Source of the DNA: Solibacteraceae bacterium
GTDB taxonomy: Bacteria; Acidobacteriota; Terriglobia; Bryobacterales; Bryobacteraceae
DNA: 64,000 bases
Direction: 5' to 3'
Assembly (NCBI GenBank): GCA_021324015.1
Contig: JAJPJX010000109.1
Span: 1-64,000 of the forward strand
Shown here: one piece after another, positions 25,021 through 33,764 of the stretch
How positions within the stretch are numbered: the first letter of the stretch is position 1
Layout: every line of letters starts with the position of its first letter
The notes under the pieces: model-generated
Seen by the model: only the letters and a program-made list of their open reading frames with translations
Databases searched by the model: none
What the model was told of the DNA's origin: nothing
Made by a program: the position numbers and the translations under genes

Positions 25021-26337
25021 TTACCGCTGGGCCACATGCGCCACAGGGCGCCGGCCCCAATCGGCCGCGGGATAGATCGTCAGCGACCCGTCAAAGCGTC
25101 CCGCGGCGACGCTCTTGCCGTCCGGAGCGAACTCCAGCGCCATCACCCAATCCGGCTGATCCCCCAGCGTGCGGACTTCCGTCAGGTCATCCGCCTGAAA
25201 AACCTTTATGGTGCGGTCGGCGGCGCTCGACGCCAGGTACTTCCCATCCGGCGACCAGGCGATTTGCAGAATTGCGTCCTCATGCGCAATGAGGGAATTC
25301 AGCAGCTTGCCGCCCTTCTCCCCCAGACTCCATACCCGGATGGTTTTGTCGAGCCCACCCGCCGCCACGCGTTTCCCCGCCGGGTCCAGGGCCACGCAGT
25401 TCAGTCCGTCCTGCGCGTCGCTCAGCGTGTACAGCCGCTCCCCGCTGGCCACGTCCCAAACCTTGACGGACCGGTCCGCCGCGGCTGAAACCAGCCGCTT
25501 GCCATCCGGCGTAAACGCCAGCGCGAAGACCGAATCGATGTGGTCCTTCAGTGTCCGGATCTCCTGGCCCGTGGCCACATCCCAGAGCTTGATGAGCTTG
25601 TCATAGCTCGAGGTGGCAACCGACTTGCCGTCCGGCGAAAAAGCCACCGAGTAGATACAATCCGCATGGCCATGGATGGTCCGCAACTCCGCGCGCTTTT
25701 CCACGTCCCAGATCTTCACTTCGCCGTTGCGCGCCGGCAGACCTCCGGCCGCCGCCAGCAGTTTCCCGTCCGGGGAAAACGCCACCGAGCGCACCTCCTG
25801 CGCATGCCCGCCCAGCGTGGCCACGGTTTGGCGGGTTTCCGGGTTCACCAGCCGCACCTCCCTATAGGCGCCCAGGGCCAACAGTTTTCCGTCCGGACGC
25901 CACGCCAGGGAACCGATTTCCGGCTTGACCGGCACCCGCGGCTTGATATCCGGGATGGCCGGCACGTGTTTCGCCGCCACCTCACCGGGCGCGGGCGGCC
26001 TGGCCCCGGCATCGATCCACTTTCGGATGGTTTCGATCTCACCCTGCGCCAGTTTCTTGCCGCTCAGCGGCATGGCCGGCGCCGCCTGACCCGTGACCAT
26101 CAGATACAGCCGGCTCTCAGCGCTCTTGCCCGGCACGATCACGGTCCCATTGTTGCCGCCCTTCATGAGCCCTTCGAACGTATCCAGATCCAGGCTGCCC
26201 ATCTTCACATTGGAGGCATGGCAACCCGAGCAATTGGACTCGAAGATCGGCAGCACGTCCCTCGCAAAAGAAGGCGCCTGCTGCGCGCGTGCCGCCAGCG
26301 GCAGGAGCGCTCCGATCGCCAAAGCTGCGATTCTCAT
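25021..26337 (-). CDS. c-type cytochrome domain plus WD40 beta-propeller protein
   Basis: 438 residues starting at MRIAALAIGALL (signal peptide ending ARAQ); the longer frame overlaps the upstream gene and is ignored. A PSCyt1 domain (DVLPIFESNCSGCHASNVKMG) carries the haem motif CSGCH, and MPLSGKKLAQGEIETIRKWIDAGA is its C-terminal end. Seven or so WD40 blades follow (for example SVAFSPDGKSVATSSYDKLIKLWD), making a propeller. Exported redox scaffold in the DUF1501/1549 cluster. Only 5 bp separate its ATG from the upstream stop. Confidence 0.85.
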   Translation of the reverse strand: MRIAALAIGALLPLAARAQQAPSFARDVLPIFESNCSGCHASNVKMGSLDLDTFEGLMKGGNNGTVIVPGKSAESRLYLMVTGQAAPAMPLSGKKLAQGEIETIRKWIDAGARPPAPGEVAAKHVPAIPDIKPRVPVKPEIGSLAWRPDGKLLALGAYREVRLVNPETRQTVATLGGHAQEVRSVAFSPDGKLLAAAGGLPARNGEVKIWDVEKRAELRTIHGHADCIYSVAFSPDGKSVATSSYDKLIKLWDVATGQEIRTLKDHIDSVFALAFTPDGKRLVSAAADRSVKVWDVASGERLYTLSDAQDGLNCVALDPAGKRVAAGGLDKTIRVWSLGEKGGKLLNSLIAHEDAILQIAWSPDGKYLASSAADRTIKVFQADDLTEVRTLGDQPDWVMALEFAPDGKSVAAGRFDGSLTIYPAADWGRRPVAHVAQR

Positions 26338-26342
26338 GGCTT

Positions 26343-28784
26343 TCAATAGTTGAACAGAAATTCCTTGCTGGTCAGCACGGCCCACATCATGTCTTCGAGG
26401 GCCTGCTGGTGCGCCTGGCGCTGCACTTCCGCCGAGCCCGTGGTGAGTCGCGCCTTCCGCAGCGCAGACAGCATCGGCGGCTTCTCGTTCGGGGACGGAT
26501 ACCGCGCATACGCCGAAAGATACAGATGGTCCAGAATGTCGGCGTCCGAGAGCCCCAGCTTCAATGCCAGCGCGGCGTACCCATCCGGAGCGCTTAGTTT
26601 CTTGTTCAGCGTGTCCCCGTTGATTACGTGCAGCGCCTGCGCGATGCTCGGGTCGCTCGAACGCTCCGCGGCGTCACAAATCACCCGCTTCGGCCGCCCG
26701 AAGGAAGCGAGAAATTCCGATTTCACCTGCGTGTCCGGCAACTGTAGCGCGCGGGTACCGGGCGGGTAGCCGGCAAAGCGGGTAGGCACGCCGGTCACTT
26801 GCGACATCGCGTCCAGCAACACCTCCGCGGGCAGCCGCTTGATGATGTACTTCGAGTAATACTTGGTGTCGTTCTGGTTGGTCGCGTTGGCCTCGGAAGA
26901 AAGCTGATACGTCCCGGAATTCATGATTTCGCGGATCAACCGCTTCACGTCGAAGCCGTGCTCCACGAAGTCCTTGCTCAGCGCCGCGAACAGTTCCTCG
27001 TTCGAGGCCGGGTTGGTGGCCCGCACGTCATCCACGGGGTCCACCAGGCCGCGCCCCATGAAGTTGGCCCATACGCGGTTCACCAGCGACCGGGAGAAAT
27101 ACTGGTTGTTCGGGCTGGTCAGCCATCGGGCAAAGGGCACCCGCCGGTCCGCCGTGGAGTTGAGAGGCATGGGGTTGCCGTCCAGCGGGGTCGGCGGGAG
27201 GGGCTTCAGCAGCCGCGGATGGTTCACGTCCCCCAGGGCCTTGACAAACACCACCGTATCGCCCGGCGAATTCCCGTTCTTCAGCCCGATACGGGCGAAT
27301 TGATTCACAAACGCGTAGTACTGGGTCTGGGTCCATTTCTCCAGCGGGTGGTTATGGCAACGCGCGCAGGTGATGCGGTTTCCCATGAACGCCGCCGTGG
27401 CGTTCTCGGCGATGTCAATCGGATCCTTGTGCAGCACGAAATAGTTCAGGGCGCCGTTTTCCCGCGTATCCCCCGAGGAGGTGAAAATCTCGTAGGCAAA
27501 CTTGTCCCAGGGCTTGTTCTCTTTCACGCTGTCGCGGATCCAGTCGTAGAAGGACCACATCGCCTTGGACCGCAGTTTCCGGCTGGACACCAGCAGGAGG
27601 TCGGACCACTTGTACGCCCAGTAGTCCACGAACTCTTCGCGCTCCAGCAACCGGTCGATCAGTTTCGTCCGCTTGTCCGGCGACCGGTCCGCCAGGAATT
27701 CCTCCACCTCTTCCGCCGTGGGCAGAATGCCGGCGGCATCCAGGTACGCGCGGCGGATGAAGGTCGAGTCATCGCAGGGCTTCGACGGCGCGATGTTCAA
27801 GGCCTTCCACTTCGCCAGCACCAGGTCGTCGACGAAGTTGTGCCGTTCGAACCGGGTGTAGATACTGGGATCCACCTGGTTGGGATAGGGAACACTCAGC
27901 CGCGAGTACAGCACCAGGCTCGAATACCACAGCGTGATGGCGGCCTCTCCGCTGCCGTTCATCTTCACGCGGCCTTCGTCGTCCACCGTGGCCACGCCTT
28001 CGTCGCTCGAGCTGAACTTCACCCAGTGCGTCACATCCCGTACGTCGCCGTCGGAGAACTTGGCTTCCACTACCAGTTGCTGCTCGGCAGAAGGCTTCAA
28101 GGTGGCCGAAGCTGGATATACCTGGAGGCCCACCACCCTCGGATCCTTATCCGTCGGCGGCGCTGCTCCTGCGGCGATCCATTCCGAAATGATGCGGTAT
28201 TCCAGCGAACCCACCGGGAACCGCTTTCCGCCGCCGTGCGGCACGGCCATGGTGGGCTTGAGCAGCATGAGGCTCTTAGCCGGCTCGGAAAGATCTACGC
28301 GGCGGCCCAGGGATTGCCGCGTCAAGGTATCGTAGTCGATCACAGGATCGTATCCGCGCAGAGTCAGCTTGAAGCCATTCTTGCCCGCCAGCGCCCCGTG
28401 GCAGGCCCCCGAATTGCATCCCACCTTGCTCAGTACCGGGATCACGTGATTGCGGAAGTTCCACGTGAAAGGGACTTGCATGGCCGTGACCTGTACGGCG
28501 GCCGAAGCCGAGCGCCCCTGCGCGCTCGCTGTGATCGTCGCCGTGCCGTCCGCCACAGGAGTGACCATGCCCGTCTGATCGACCGTGGCGACCTTCGGAT
28601 TCGACGAGCTCCAGTGCGCCGTGCGGGTCCAGTCCTCGGCATGGCCTCCCGAGGTGGCCTCGGCCAGCAACTGATGCCGGGCCTCCGGTCCCCGCAACTG
28701 AATCGCATTCGGCAAGACCCTCAGTTCCGGAGCAGCCCAAAGACTGCCGGCTCCGAGGGCCAACAAAAACAACCTTATTTTCAT
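26343..28784 (-). CDS. DUF1549/DUF1553 (PSCyt2/PSD1) protein with Big_2 domains
   Basis: 813 residues, signal peptide MKIRLFLLALGAGSLWA. Domains in order are a Big_2-like Ig domain (about 20-105) and a haem-like motif GCNSGACHG, in which the cysteines are four apart (CX4CH), unlike classic CXXCH. Next is a second Big_2-like domain (VYPASATLKPSAEQQLVVEA), then DUF1549 (FVDDLVLAKWKALNIAPS) and DUF1553 with a CARCHNHPLEKWTQTQYYAF motif. Exported surface redox protein of a family found in Planctomycetes and Solibacter; role not proven. Second gene of a six-gene operon led by the DUF1501 gene. Confidence 0.85.
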   Translation of the reverse strand: MKIRLFLLALGAGSLWAAPELRVLPNAIQLRGPEARHQLLAEATSGGHAEDWTRTAHWSSSNPKVATVDQTGMVTPVADGTATITASAQGRSASAAVQVTAMQVPFTWNFRNHVIPVLSKVGCNSGACHGALAGKNGFKLTLRGYDPVIDYDTLTRQSLGRRVDLSEPAKSLMLLKPTMAVPHGGGKRFPVGSLEYRIISEWIAAGAAPPTDKDPRVVGLQVYPASATLKPSAEQQLVVEAKFSDGDVRDVTHWVKFSSSDEGVATVDDEGRVKMNGSGEAAITLWYSSLVLYSRLSVPYPNQVDPSIYTRFERHNFVDDLVLAKWKALNIAPSKPCDDSTFIRRAYLDAAGILPTAEEVEEFLADRSPDKRTKLIDRLLEREEFVDYWAYKWSDLLLVSSRKLRSKAMWSFYDWIRDSVKENKPWDKFAYEIFTSSGDTRENGALNYFVLHKDPIDIAENATAAFMGNRITCARCHNHPLEKWTQTQYYAFVNQFARIGLKNGNSPGDTVVFVKALGDVNHPRLLKPLPPTPLDGNPMPLNSTADRRVPFARWLTSPNNQYFSRSLVNRVWANFMGRGLVDPVDDVRATNPASNEELFAALSKDFVEHGFDVKRLIREIMNSGTYQLSSEANATNQNDTKYYSKYIIKRLPAEVLLDAMSQVTGVPTRFAGYPPGTRALQLPDTQVKSEFLASFGRPKRVICDAAERSSDPSIAQALHVINGDTLNKKLSAPDGYAALALKLGLSDADILDHLYLSAYARYPSPNEKPPMLSALRKARLTTGSAEVQRQAHQQALEDMMWAVLTSKEFLFNY

Positions 28785-28817
28785 TTGCTTTGATTCATGT
28801 CCGCTCGCGCCGCTTCC

Positions 28818-30197
28818 CTACGCGAACAGTTCTTTGATCGGCTCTACGCCGCGTTCCACCAGCGGGATAGGCCGTCCCTGCGCCCCCGGCAGCTCGAGGT
28901 CGAGTGAAATCCCAAGCCCCCTGTAAATCGTCGCTGCCACCTCGGCAGGCGTGGTCGGGCGGTCCTTGGGAGTCGCCCCGATATCGTCGGAAGCCCCGAT
29001 GACCTGCCCGCCTTTGAACCCGCCGCCCCCCATGAGAATCGTCCAACACTGCGGCCAGTGATCGCGCCCGCCCGCCGGGTTTACCTTCGGCGTGCGTCCG
29101 AACTCACCCATGGCCAGCACCATGGTGTTCTGCAGCATGCCGCGCTGCTCCAGGTCCTCCAGGAGCGAACTGAACGCCATGTCAAACATGGGACCCACCA
29201 GGTCGCGGTAGCAACTGATCGGGCTGAACGGTTTCGATCCGTGAATGTCCCAGGTGATTTCGTCGAACACGGTCTCGAACATGTTGACGGTGCAAAATCG
29301 CACGCCGGCTTCGATCAGCCGCCGCGCCAGCAGGCAGCTCTGCCCAAAGCGGTTCAAACCGTACTTTTCCCGAACCTGGTCCGGCTCTTTGTGCAGTTCG
29401 AAGGCCTCCCGCGCTTTCTGCGAGGACATCAGGGTGTAGGCCTGGTGGAAGGTGGTGTCCAGAAGCCGCGCATCCTGTGAGGTTTCGAACTTACTGACGC
29501 TCTTGTCGATCATCTCCCGCCAGTTCCTCCGGCGGTCCACCCGCAGCGCCGAAAGATAGTCCGGGGGAAGCATGTCGGGCACCTTGAAGTTCGGGTCCGA
29601 CGGGTCCGCATTCAGCACGAACGGATCATAGGTCTTACCCAGAAAACCCGCGGACTGCCCGTGCGGCATGTTCCCGCCCGTGTTTCCGATGGGTCGGGGC
29701 AGCAGCACGTGCGGCGGAACATCCCCGTTCGGTCCCTTGTACTTCGCCAGCACGCAGCCGATGTGCGGGTACTCCACGCCCCCCTGGAAGAGCCGGCCAG
29801 TCTGCATCATCTGGTGGCCGGTGTCGTGCACAGCCGCCGCCGTGTGATACACGCTGCGGATCAGCGCGTACTTGTCGGCATGCTTGGCCATGCGCGGGAA
29901 GTTTTCGGAGATCTCGATCCCCGGAACGTTGGTCTTGATCGGCTTGTAGGGGCCGCGGATCTCCACCGGCGCGTTCGGTTTCATGTCCCAGGTGTCCAAT
30001 TGCGATGGACCGCCCACCAGGAACAGCATGATGCAGTTCTTGTCTTTCCTGGCGCGGTCCACGGCGCCTAGAGCCTTGAGTCCGAACAGTTGCGGGAGAC
30101 TCAAACCCAAAAATGAGAGCGACCCCGCGTGCAGAAAATCGCGCCGCCGCAGGCCATCGCAGAACCCCACCGGCCGGTCGGCATCCAGACGAAACAT
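28818..30197 (-). CDS. DUF1501 family Tat-exported protein
   Basis: 459 residues. The N-terminus has a twin-arginine signal (LRRRDFLHAGSLSFLGLSLPQLFG). DUF1501 features include FLVGGPSQLDTWDMKPNAP, MLPPDYLSALRVDRRRN and LAMGEFGRTPKVNPAGGRDHWPQ, typical of alkaline-phosphatase-superfamily-like proteins. AGGAGGG stands 3-4 bases before the ATG. It is the first gene of the cluster that runs to the epimerase. The folded Tat route suggests a cofactor- or metal-bearing enzyme; the sulfatase/phosphatase-like fold is an inference. Confidence 0.88.
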   Translation of the reverse strand: MFRLDADRPVGFCDGLRRRDFLHAGSLSFLGLSLPQLFGLKALGAVDRARKDKNCIMLFLVGGPSQLDTWDMKPNAPVEIRGPYKPIKTNVPGIEISENFPRMAKHADKYALIRSVYHTAAAVHDTGHQMMQTGRLFQGGVEYPHIGCVLAKYKGPNGDVPPHVLLPRPIGNTGGNMPHGQSAGFLGKTYDPFVLNADPSDPNFKVPDMLPPDYLSALRVDRRRNWREMIDKSVSKFETSQDARLLDTTFHQAYTLMSSQKAREAFELHKEPDQVREKYGLNRFGQSCLLARRLIEAGVRFCTVNMFETVFDEITWDIHGSKPFSPISCYRDLVGPMFDMAFSSLLEDLEQRGMLQNTMVLAMGEFGRTPKVNPAGGRDHWPQCWTILMGGGGFKGGQVIGASDDIGATPKDRPTTPAEVAATIYRGLGISLDLELPGAQGRPIPLVERGVEPIKELFA

Positions 30198-30224
30198 CGG
30201 GCCCTCCTAATGGAATGCTAAGTC

Positions 30225-30269
30225 TGAGAAAATTCTATCGCCTCCGCTCGTCCCCGGCAAGCGAGAGGC
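30225..30269 (-). terminator. Possible intrinsic terminator after fliJ
   Basis: Immediately after the fliJ stop, minus-strand GCCTCTCGCT pairs with AGCGGAGGC across an 11-base loop (one bulged base), followed by GATAGAATTTTC. The U-rich part is short. It would end the flagellar transcript before the DUF1501 operon, whose Shine-Dalgarno and start follow within 50 bp. Confidence 0.5.
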
Positions 30270-30701
30270 CTAACGGCGCCAGCGGCTGAGGAACATCTCG
30301 CTGGCCTGCGCGTCGAATTCCCGGCCGAGTTGCAGGGTGTATTCGGCCAGGCGCCGCTCCTTGAGCTTCTCGAGCAGGCGGCAGCGGCGGCGGGCTTCGA
30401 CCCAGCGCCGGCGTTGATCGGCGAGCCGTTGTTCGCATTCCTGCTCCTGACGCCGGAGCGCCGCTTCGCGCAACGCCAGATGGCGGCGATAGCCGGCCAG
30501 AGCGGCCAGGTCGCGTGGATGCAGAGTGGCTGCCTGGACGGTTTCGCGGCCGGCGCCGGCGCGGCTGCTCTCCACCTCCACCAGGGCGGCACGGGTCTGC
30601 GCCAGCGCGGCGCTCATCTGCTTGGTGCGGTTTTCTTCCAGGTCGGTTTGCGTGCGCTGCCAGCTGAGCACCTTCTCCAGCCGGAAACGGAACGGTTCCA
30701 C
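30270..30701 (-). CDS. fliJ: Flagellar export protein FliJ
   Basis: 143 residues of almost continuous charged alpha-helix beginning FRFRLEKVLSWQRTQTDLEEN, the classic FliJ opening. It forms the central stalk-like coiled coil that sits in the FliI ATPase ring and links it to the export gate. It has the expected size (about 147 in enterics). It follows fliI by 7 bp and is the last gene of the flgBC-fliEFGHIJ block. Confidence 0.85.
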   Translation of the reverse strand: MEPFRFRLEKVLSWQRTQTDLEENRTKQMSAALAQTRAALVEVESSRAGAGRETVQAATLHPRDLAALAGYRRHLALREAALRRQEQECEQRLADQRRRWVEARRRCRLLEKLKERRLAEYTLQLGREFDAQASEMFLSRWRR

Positions 30702-30708
30702 CGGGCCC

Positions 30709-32031
30709 TCAGCTCAACTGTGCCGCCACAGCGGCCAGGCGGCCCTGGGTCTCCGCCAGCGGGGTCTTCACGCCGGGCTCCTGCCGCAGGAAGTCCTGGA
30801 TTTGGGCCTGGGCCCGGATGCTGGCGCCCAGCCGCGGGTTGGAGCCGGCAACGTAGGCTCCCAGTTCGATCAGGTCGCGGGATTGTTCGTAGGCTGCCAG
30901 AGCATCGCGGAGCCTGCGTGCGGCCTCGCGCTGTGCGGGAGCGGCCAGCGAGGAACCCAGGCGGCTCAACGAATGGAGCACATCGATGGCCGGGTAATGG
31001 CCGGAGGCCGCTAATCCTCGAGAGAGCACAATATGACCGTCCAGAATCGAACGCACCGCATCGCTGATGGGCTCGTTGAAGTCATCGCCTTCCACCAGCA
31101 CCGTGAAGAAGCCGGTGATCGAGCCACGCTGGAAACGGCCAGCGCGTTCAAATACTCGCGGCAGCAGGTGGAAAACCGAGGGCGTATAGCCCTTCTGGCT
31201 GGGGGGCTCTCCCGCGGCCAGACCGATTTCCCTCTGGGCCAGCGCCAGGCGCGTCACGGAGTCCATCACCAGGAGCACGTTGGCACCCTGATCCCGGAAG
31301 TACTCGGCCACCGCCAGCGCAACGAAACAGGCGCGCACGCGCACCGGCGCTGGCCGGTCGGAAGTCGAAACCACGAGCACGGAACGGCGCCTGCCCGCCT
31401 CTCCCAATTCGTGTTCCAGGAAGGCGCGCACCTCGCGGTTGCGCTCGCCCACCAGGGCCACCACACTGACGTCCGCCGCGTTGTGCCGCACCATGGCGCC
31501 CAGCAACGTGCTTTTGCCCACGCCACTGCCTCCGAAGATGCCAATGCGCTGGCCCAGCCCACAGGTCAACAGGCCGTCAATCACGCGAATGCCGGTGGCT
31601 AGGGGCTCGACGATGTGCTCCCGTTCCAGCGGGCTGGGCGGCTCTTTGAAAAGCTCATAGGCGTCCGCGGCGCGAAGGTCCGGCCCTCCGTCCATGGGCC
31701 GGCCAAACCCGTCCAGGACCCGGCCCAGGAGGTCCGGGCCAACCGGCACCCGCGCCTGTTCGCGGCGCGCCACTACCGCGTCGCCGAGCCGCACTCCATC
31801 CAACTCTTCGAGCGGCATGGACAGCACGCGGCCGTCGCGGAAGCCGATCACCTGGGTGCGCACGCGCCGGCCACCCGCAGTGCGGATTTCGCAGAAGTCC
31901 CCCACCGCCACGGCGGGACCCCGGGATTCCACCAGCAGGCCGACCAGTTGGGTTACCGCGCCGGTCCAAGGGAACAACTCGCATGCCCGCACATCACGGA
32001 TGTAGGGGGCCAGGTCAATCGCGCCGGTCAC
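30709..32031 (-). CDS. fliI: Flagellum-specific ATPase FliI
   Basis: 440 residues. Walker A GGSGVGKS at 167-174, Walker B VLLVMDSVTRLALAQRE, and the FliI/YscN-type SVTRLALAQREIGLAAGEPPSQKGYTPSVF block. Homohexameric ATPase energising type III export of flagellar subunits, regulated by FliH. Start ATG overlaps fliH by 4 bp, so it is translationally coupled. Nothing unusual in its catalytic motifs. Confidence 0.97.
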   Translation of the reverse strand: MTGAIDLAPYIRDVRACELFPWTGAVTQLVGLLVESRGPAVAVGDFCEIRTAGGRRVRTQVIGFRDGRVLSMPLEELDGVRLGDAVVARREQARVPVGPDLLGRVLDGFGRPMDGGPDLRAADAYELFKEPPSPLEREHIVEPLATGIRVIDGLLTCGLGQRIGIFGGSGVGKSTLLGAMVRHNAADVSVVALVGERNREVRAFLEHELGEAGRRRSVLVVSTSDRPAPVRVRACFVALAVAEYFRDQGANVLLVMDSVTRLALAQREIGLAAGEPPSQKGYTPSVFHLLPRVFERAGRFQRGSITGFFTVLVEGDDFNEPISDAVRSILDGHIVLSRGLAASGHYPAIDVLHSLSRLGSSLAAPAQREAARRLRDALAAYEQSRDLIELGAYVAGSNPRLGASIRAQAQIQDFLRQEPGVKTPLAETQGRLAAVAAQLS

Positions 32032-32693
32032 GCGCGGCCCTGCCTTCCCAGGCGGTCAGCCAGACCTTCTTCGATTTCACGGAACTGGGTTTGCACCGAA
32101 GCATCCAGAATGCCGCAGGCCGCCTCGAACAGCAGGCCGCCGGGTTCGAGCGAGGCGTCCGCGACGACTTCCACGCGGGCCTCGCCGAGCCGCTTGAGGG
32201 CATCCCGTATCCAGCCCTCCTGCGCCGGGTGGACCCGAACGCGGTGGATTTCTTGAGCTTGCGCTTTTTCCAGAGCATGCCGGATCAGCGCGTCCACAGC
32301 CTCCGGATCGGAGCGCAGTTCGCGGTGCACAATGCGGCGGGCGATTTCCAGGGAAAGCTTGAGCATGTCTTGTTCGGTCTGGCGGAATAGCCGGCTGCGG
32401 GCCTGCGCCAATTCGGTGATCACCCGGGCGACTTGAGCCTGGAGCCCCTCGATCTGGGCGGCCGCTTGTTTGTGAGCGAGTTGCTCTCCTTCGCGCCGCC
32501 CGGCTTCGAAGGACTCCCGCAGACGTTGTTCCATCGACTGCTGCAATTGCGACAAGCGTTGCTGCGCGAGTTTCAGTTCCTGTGCGGCGGGGTCTGGCTC
32601 AGCAGCCGCATCCTGCCGGTCCTCGCCGCCAGGCCCGGGCCGCCAGGCCAGCGGCCGCACCGCCGCCGGATCTCGTACAATCCTACACGACAT
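32028..32693 (-). CDS. fliH: Flagellar assembly protein FliH
   Basis: 221 residues. A long central coiled coil rich in Gln, Ala and Arg (QELKLAQQRLSQLQQSMEQRLRESFEAGRREGEQ) and a C-terminal FliH/YscL domain (LSLEIARRIVHRELRSDPEAVDALIRHAL). Acts as negative regulator and peripheral stalk of FliI. Its ATG lies within the last codons of fliG (11-bp overlap), and its stop overlaps fliI by 4 bp. Sequence identity is low as usual for FliH but context is decisive. Confidence 0.88.
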   Translation of the reverse strand: MSCRIVRDPAAVRPLAWRPGPGGEDRQDAAAEPDPAAQELKLAQQRLSQLQQSMEQRLRESFEAGRREGEQLAHKQAAAQIEGLQAQVARVITELAQARSRLFRQTEQDMLKLSLEIARRIVHRELRSDPEAVDALIRHALEKAQAQEIHRVRVHPAQEGWIRDALKRLGEARVEVVADASLEPGGLLFEAACGILDASVQTQFREIEEGLADRLGRQGRA

Positions 32694-33756
32694 ATTGATC
32701 GCCGCCAGAGCCTCTTAGGCTGAACTGGCCCTCGGCCTGCAGCCGGCGGGCAATCGCGATGATCTGTTGTTGGGCTGCCTCCACTTCCTTGATGCGCACG
32801 GGCCCCAGCGCTTCGATGTCCTCATTGAGCATCTCGGCGCCGCGTTGGGACATGGCCTGCATAAACTGACGCTTCAATTCCGGACTGACACCTTTCAGCG
32901 CGACCGTCAGAGCCTTGCGGTCCGTCTGCGCCAGGAGCGCTTTCATGCTGTTGGCGTCCACCATCAGGAAATCCTCGAACACAAAACGGAGCTGACGGAT
33001 GGTCTCGGCCAGCGCGGCATCATCTTTTTCGATATCGGCCAGAATTTCGTCGCACGCGGTGGAATCCAGGCGATTCAACATTTCCGCCACGGCGCGCACG
33101 CCGCCGTAGGATTCACGGCTGAACTCGCCCAGGTCCTTCAGCTTCTGGCCGATGATGCCCGCAATCCGGCTCACAATTTCGGGCGAAATCTGCTCCAGGC
33201 TGGCCATGCGGCGTACCACGTCGGAACGCAGATTCAAGGGCAGTGAACCCAGCAGCGAGGCCGCCTGAGACGGCACGAGGTGTGAAAGAATCAGGGCAAT
33301 CGTCTGGGGGTGCTCTTTATGGACAAATTTGGCCAGTTGCTGGGGATCGGCTTTTTGCAGAGCATCGAAGCTGGCGGCCTCCGCGGTCATGGCCTTGCCC
33401 AGGCGTTCCAGCAGCCGCTTCGCGGTATCCGTGTCGAAGGCCCCCTGCAGCATTTTCCGGGCATAGTCCAGTCCCCCCTTAATGACGTATTGCCCGGCCA
33501 GAGTGATGTGGTAATACTCTTCTAAAACAGACTCGGCGTTCTCGGTGGAAATCGAACTGATGCGGGCCACTTCGCGACTGACCTTTTGCACCTCGTCCTC
33601 GGTGAGATGACGGATGATCTCGGCGCTGGCCTGCTCGCCGAGCGTGACCAGAAGAATCGCCGCCTTGCGCACGCCCGGCAGGCTGGCCGGTGAGTGGGGC
33701 GCCGGTGGGGCTTGCTCCTGCGGCTCGGTTCGCGGCTCGGTTTCGGTGTTGGCCAT
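32683..33756 (-). CDS. fliG: Flagellar motor switch protein FliG
   Basis: 357 residues from the ATG at 33756, which has GGAGGAG 11 bases upstream inside the end of fliF; a GTG at 33780 would extend it by eight residues. FliG-N begins near SLPGVRKAAILLVTLGE. The EHPQ motif lies at 148-151 in the middle domain (KEHPQTIALILSHL). The C-terminal torque helix contains charged residues in DANSMKALLAQTDRKALTVALKG. It couples stator torque (MotA contact) to the rotor via FliF and FliM. An N-terminal Pro/Glu-rich extension of about 25 residues is unusual but not rare. Confidence 0.97.
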   Translation of the reverse strand: MANTETEPRTEPQEQAPPAPHSPASLPGVRKAAILLVTLGEQASAEIIRHLTEDEVQKVSREVARISSISTENAESVLEEYYHITLAGQYVIKGGLDYARKMLQGAFDTDTAKRLLERLGKAMTAEAASFDALQKADPQQLAKFVHKEHPQTIALILSHLVPSQAASLLGSLPLNLRSDVVRRMASLEQISPEIVSRIAGIIGQKLKDLGEFSRESYGGVRAVAEMLNRLDSTACDEILADIEKDDAALAETIRQLRFVFEDFLMVDANSMKALLAQTDRKALTVALKGVSPELKRQFMQAMSQRGAEMLNEDIEALGPVRIKEVEAAQQQIIAIARRLQAEGQFSLRGSGGDQYVV

Positions 33757-33764
33757 GTGACGGT

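Noticed and set aside
26799-28793. Plus-strand 664-codon frame opposite the DUF1549/1553 gene
   Set aside because: Antisense shadow; translation is rich in His, Arg and Gln without domains.
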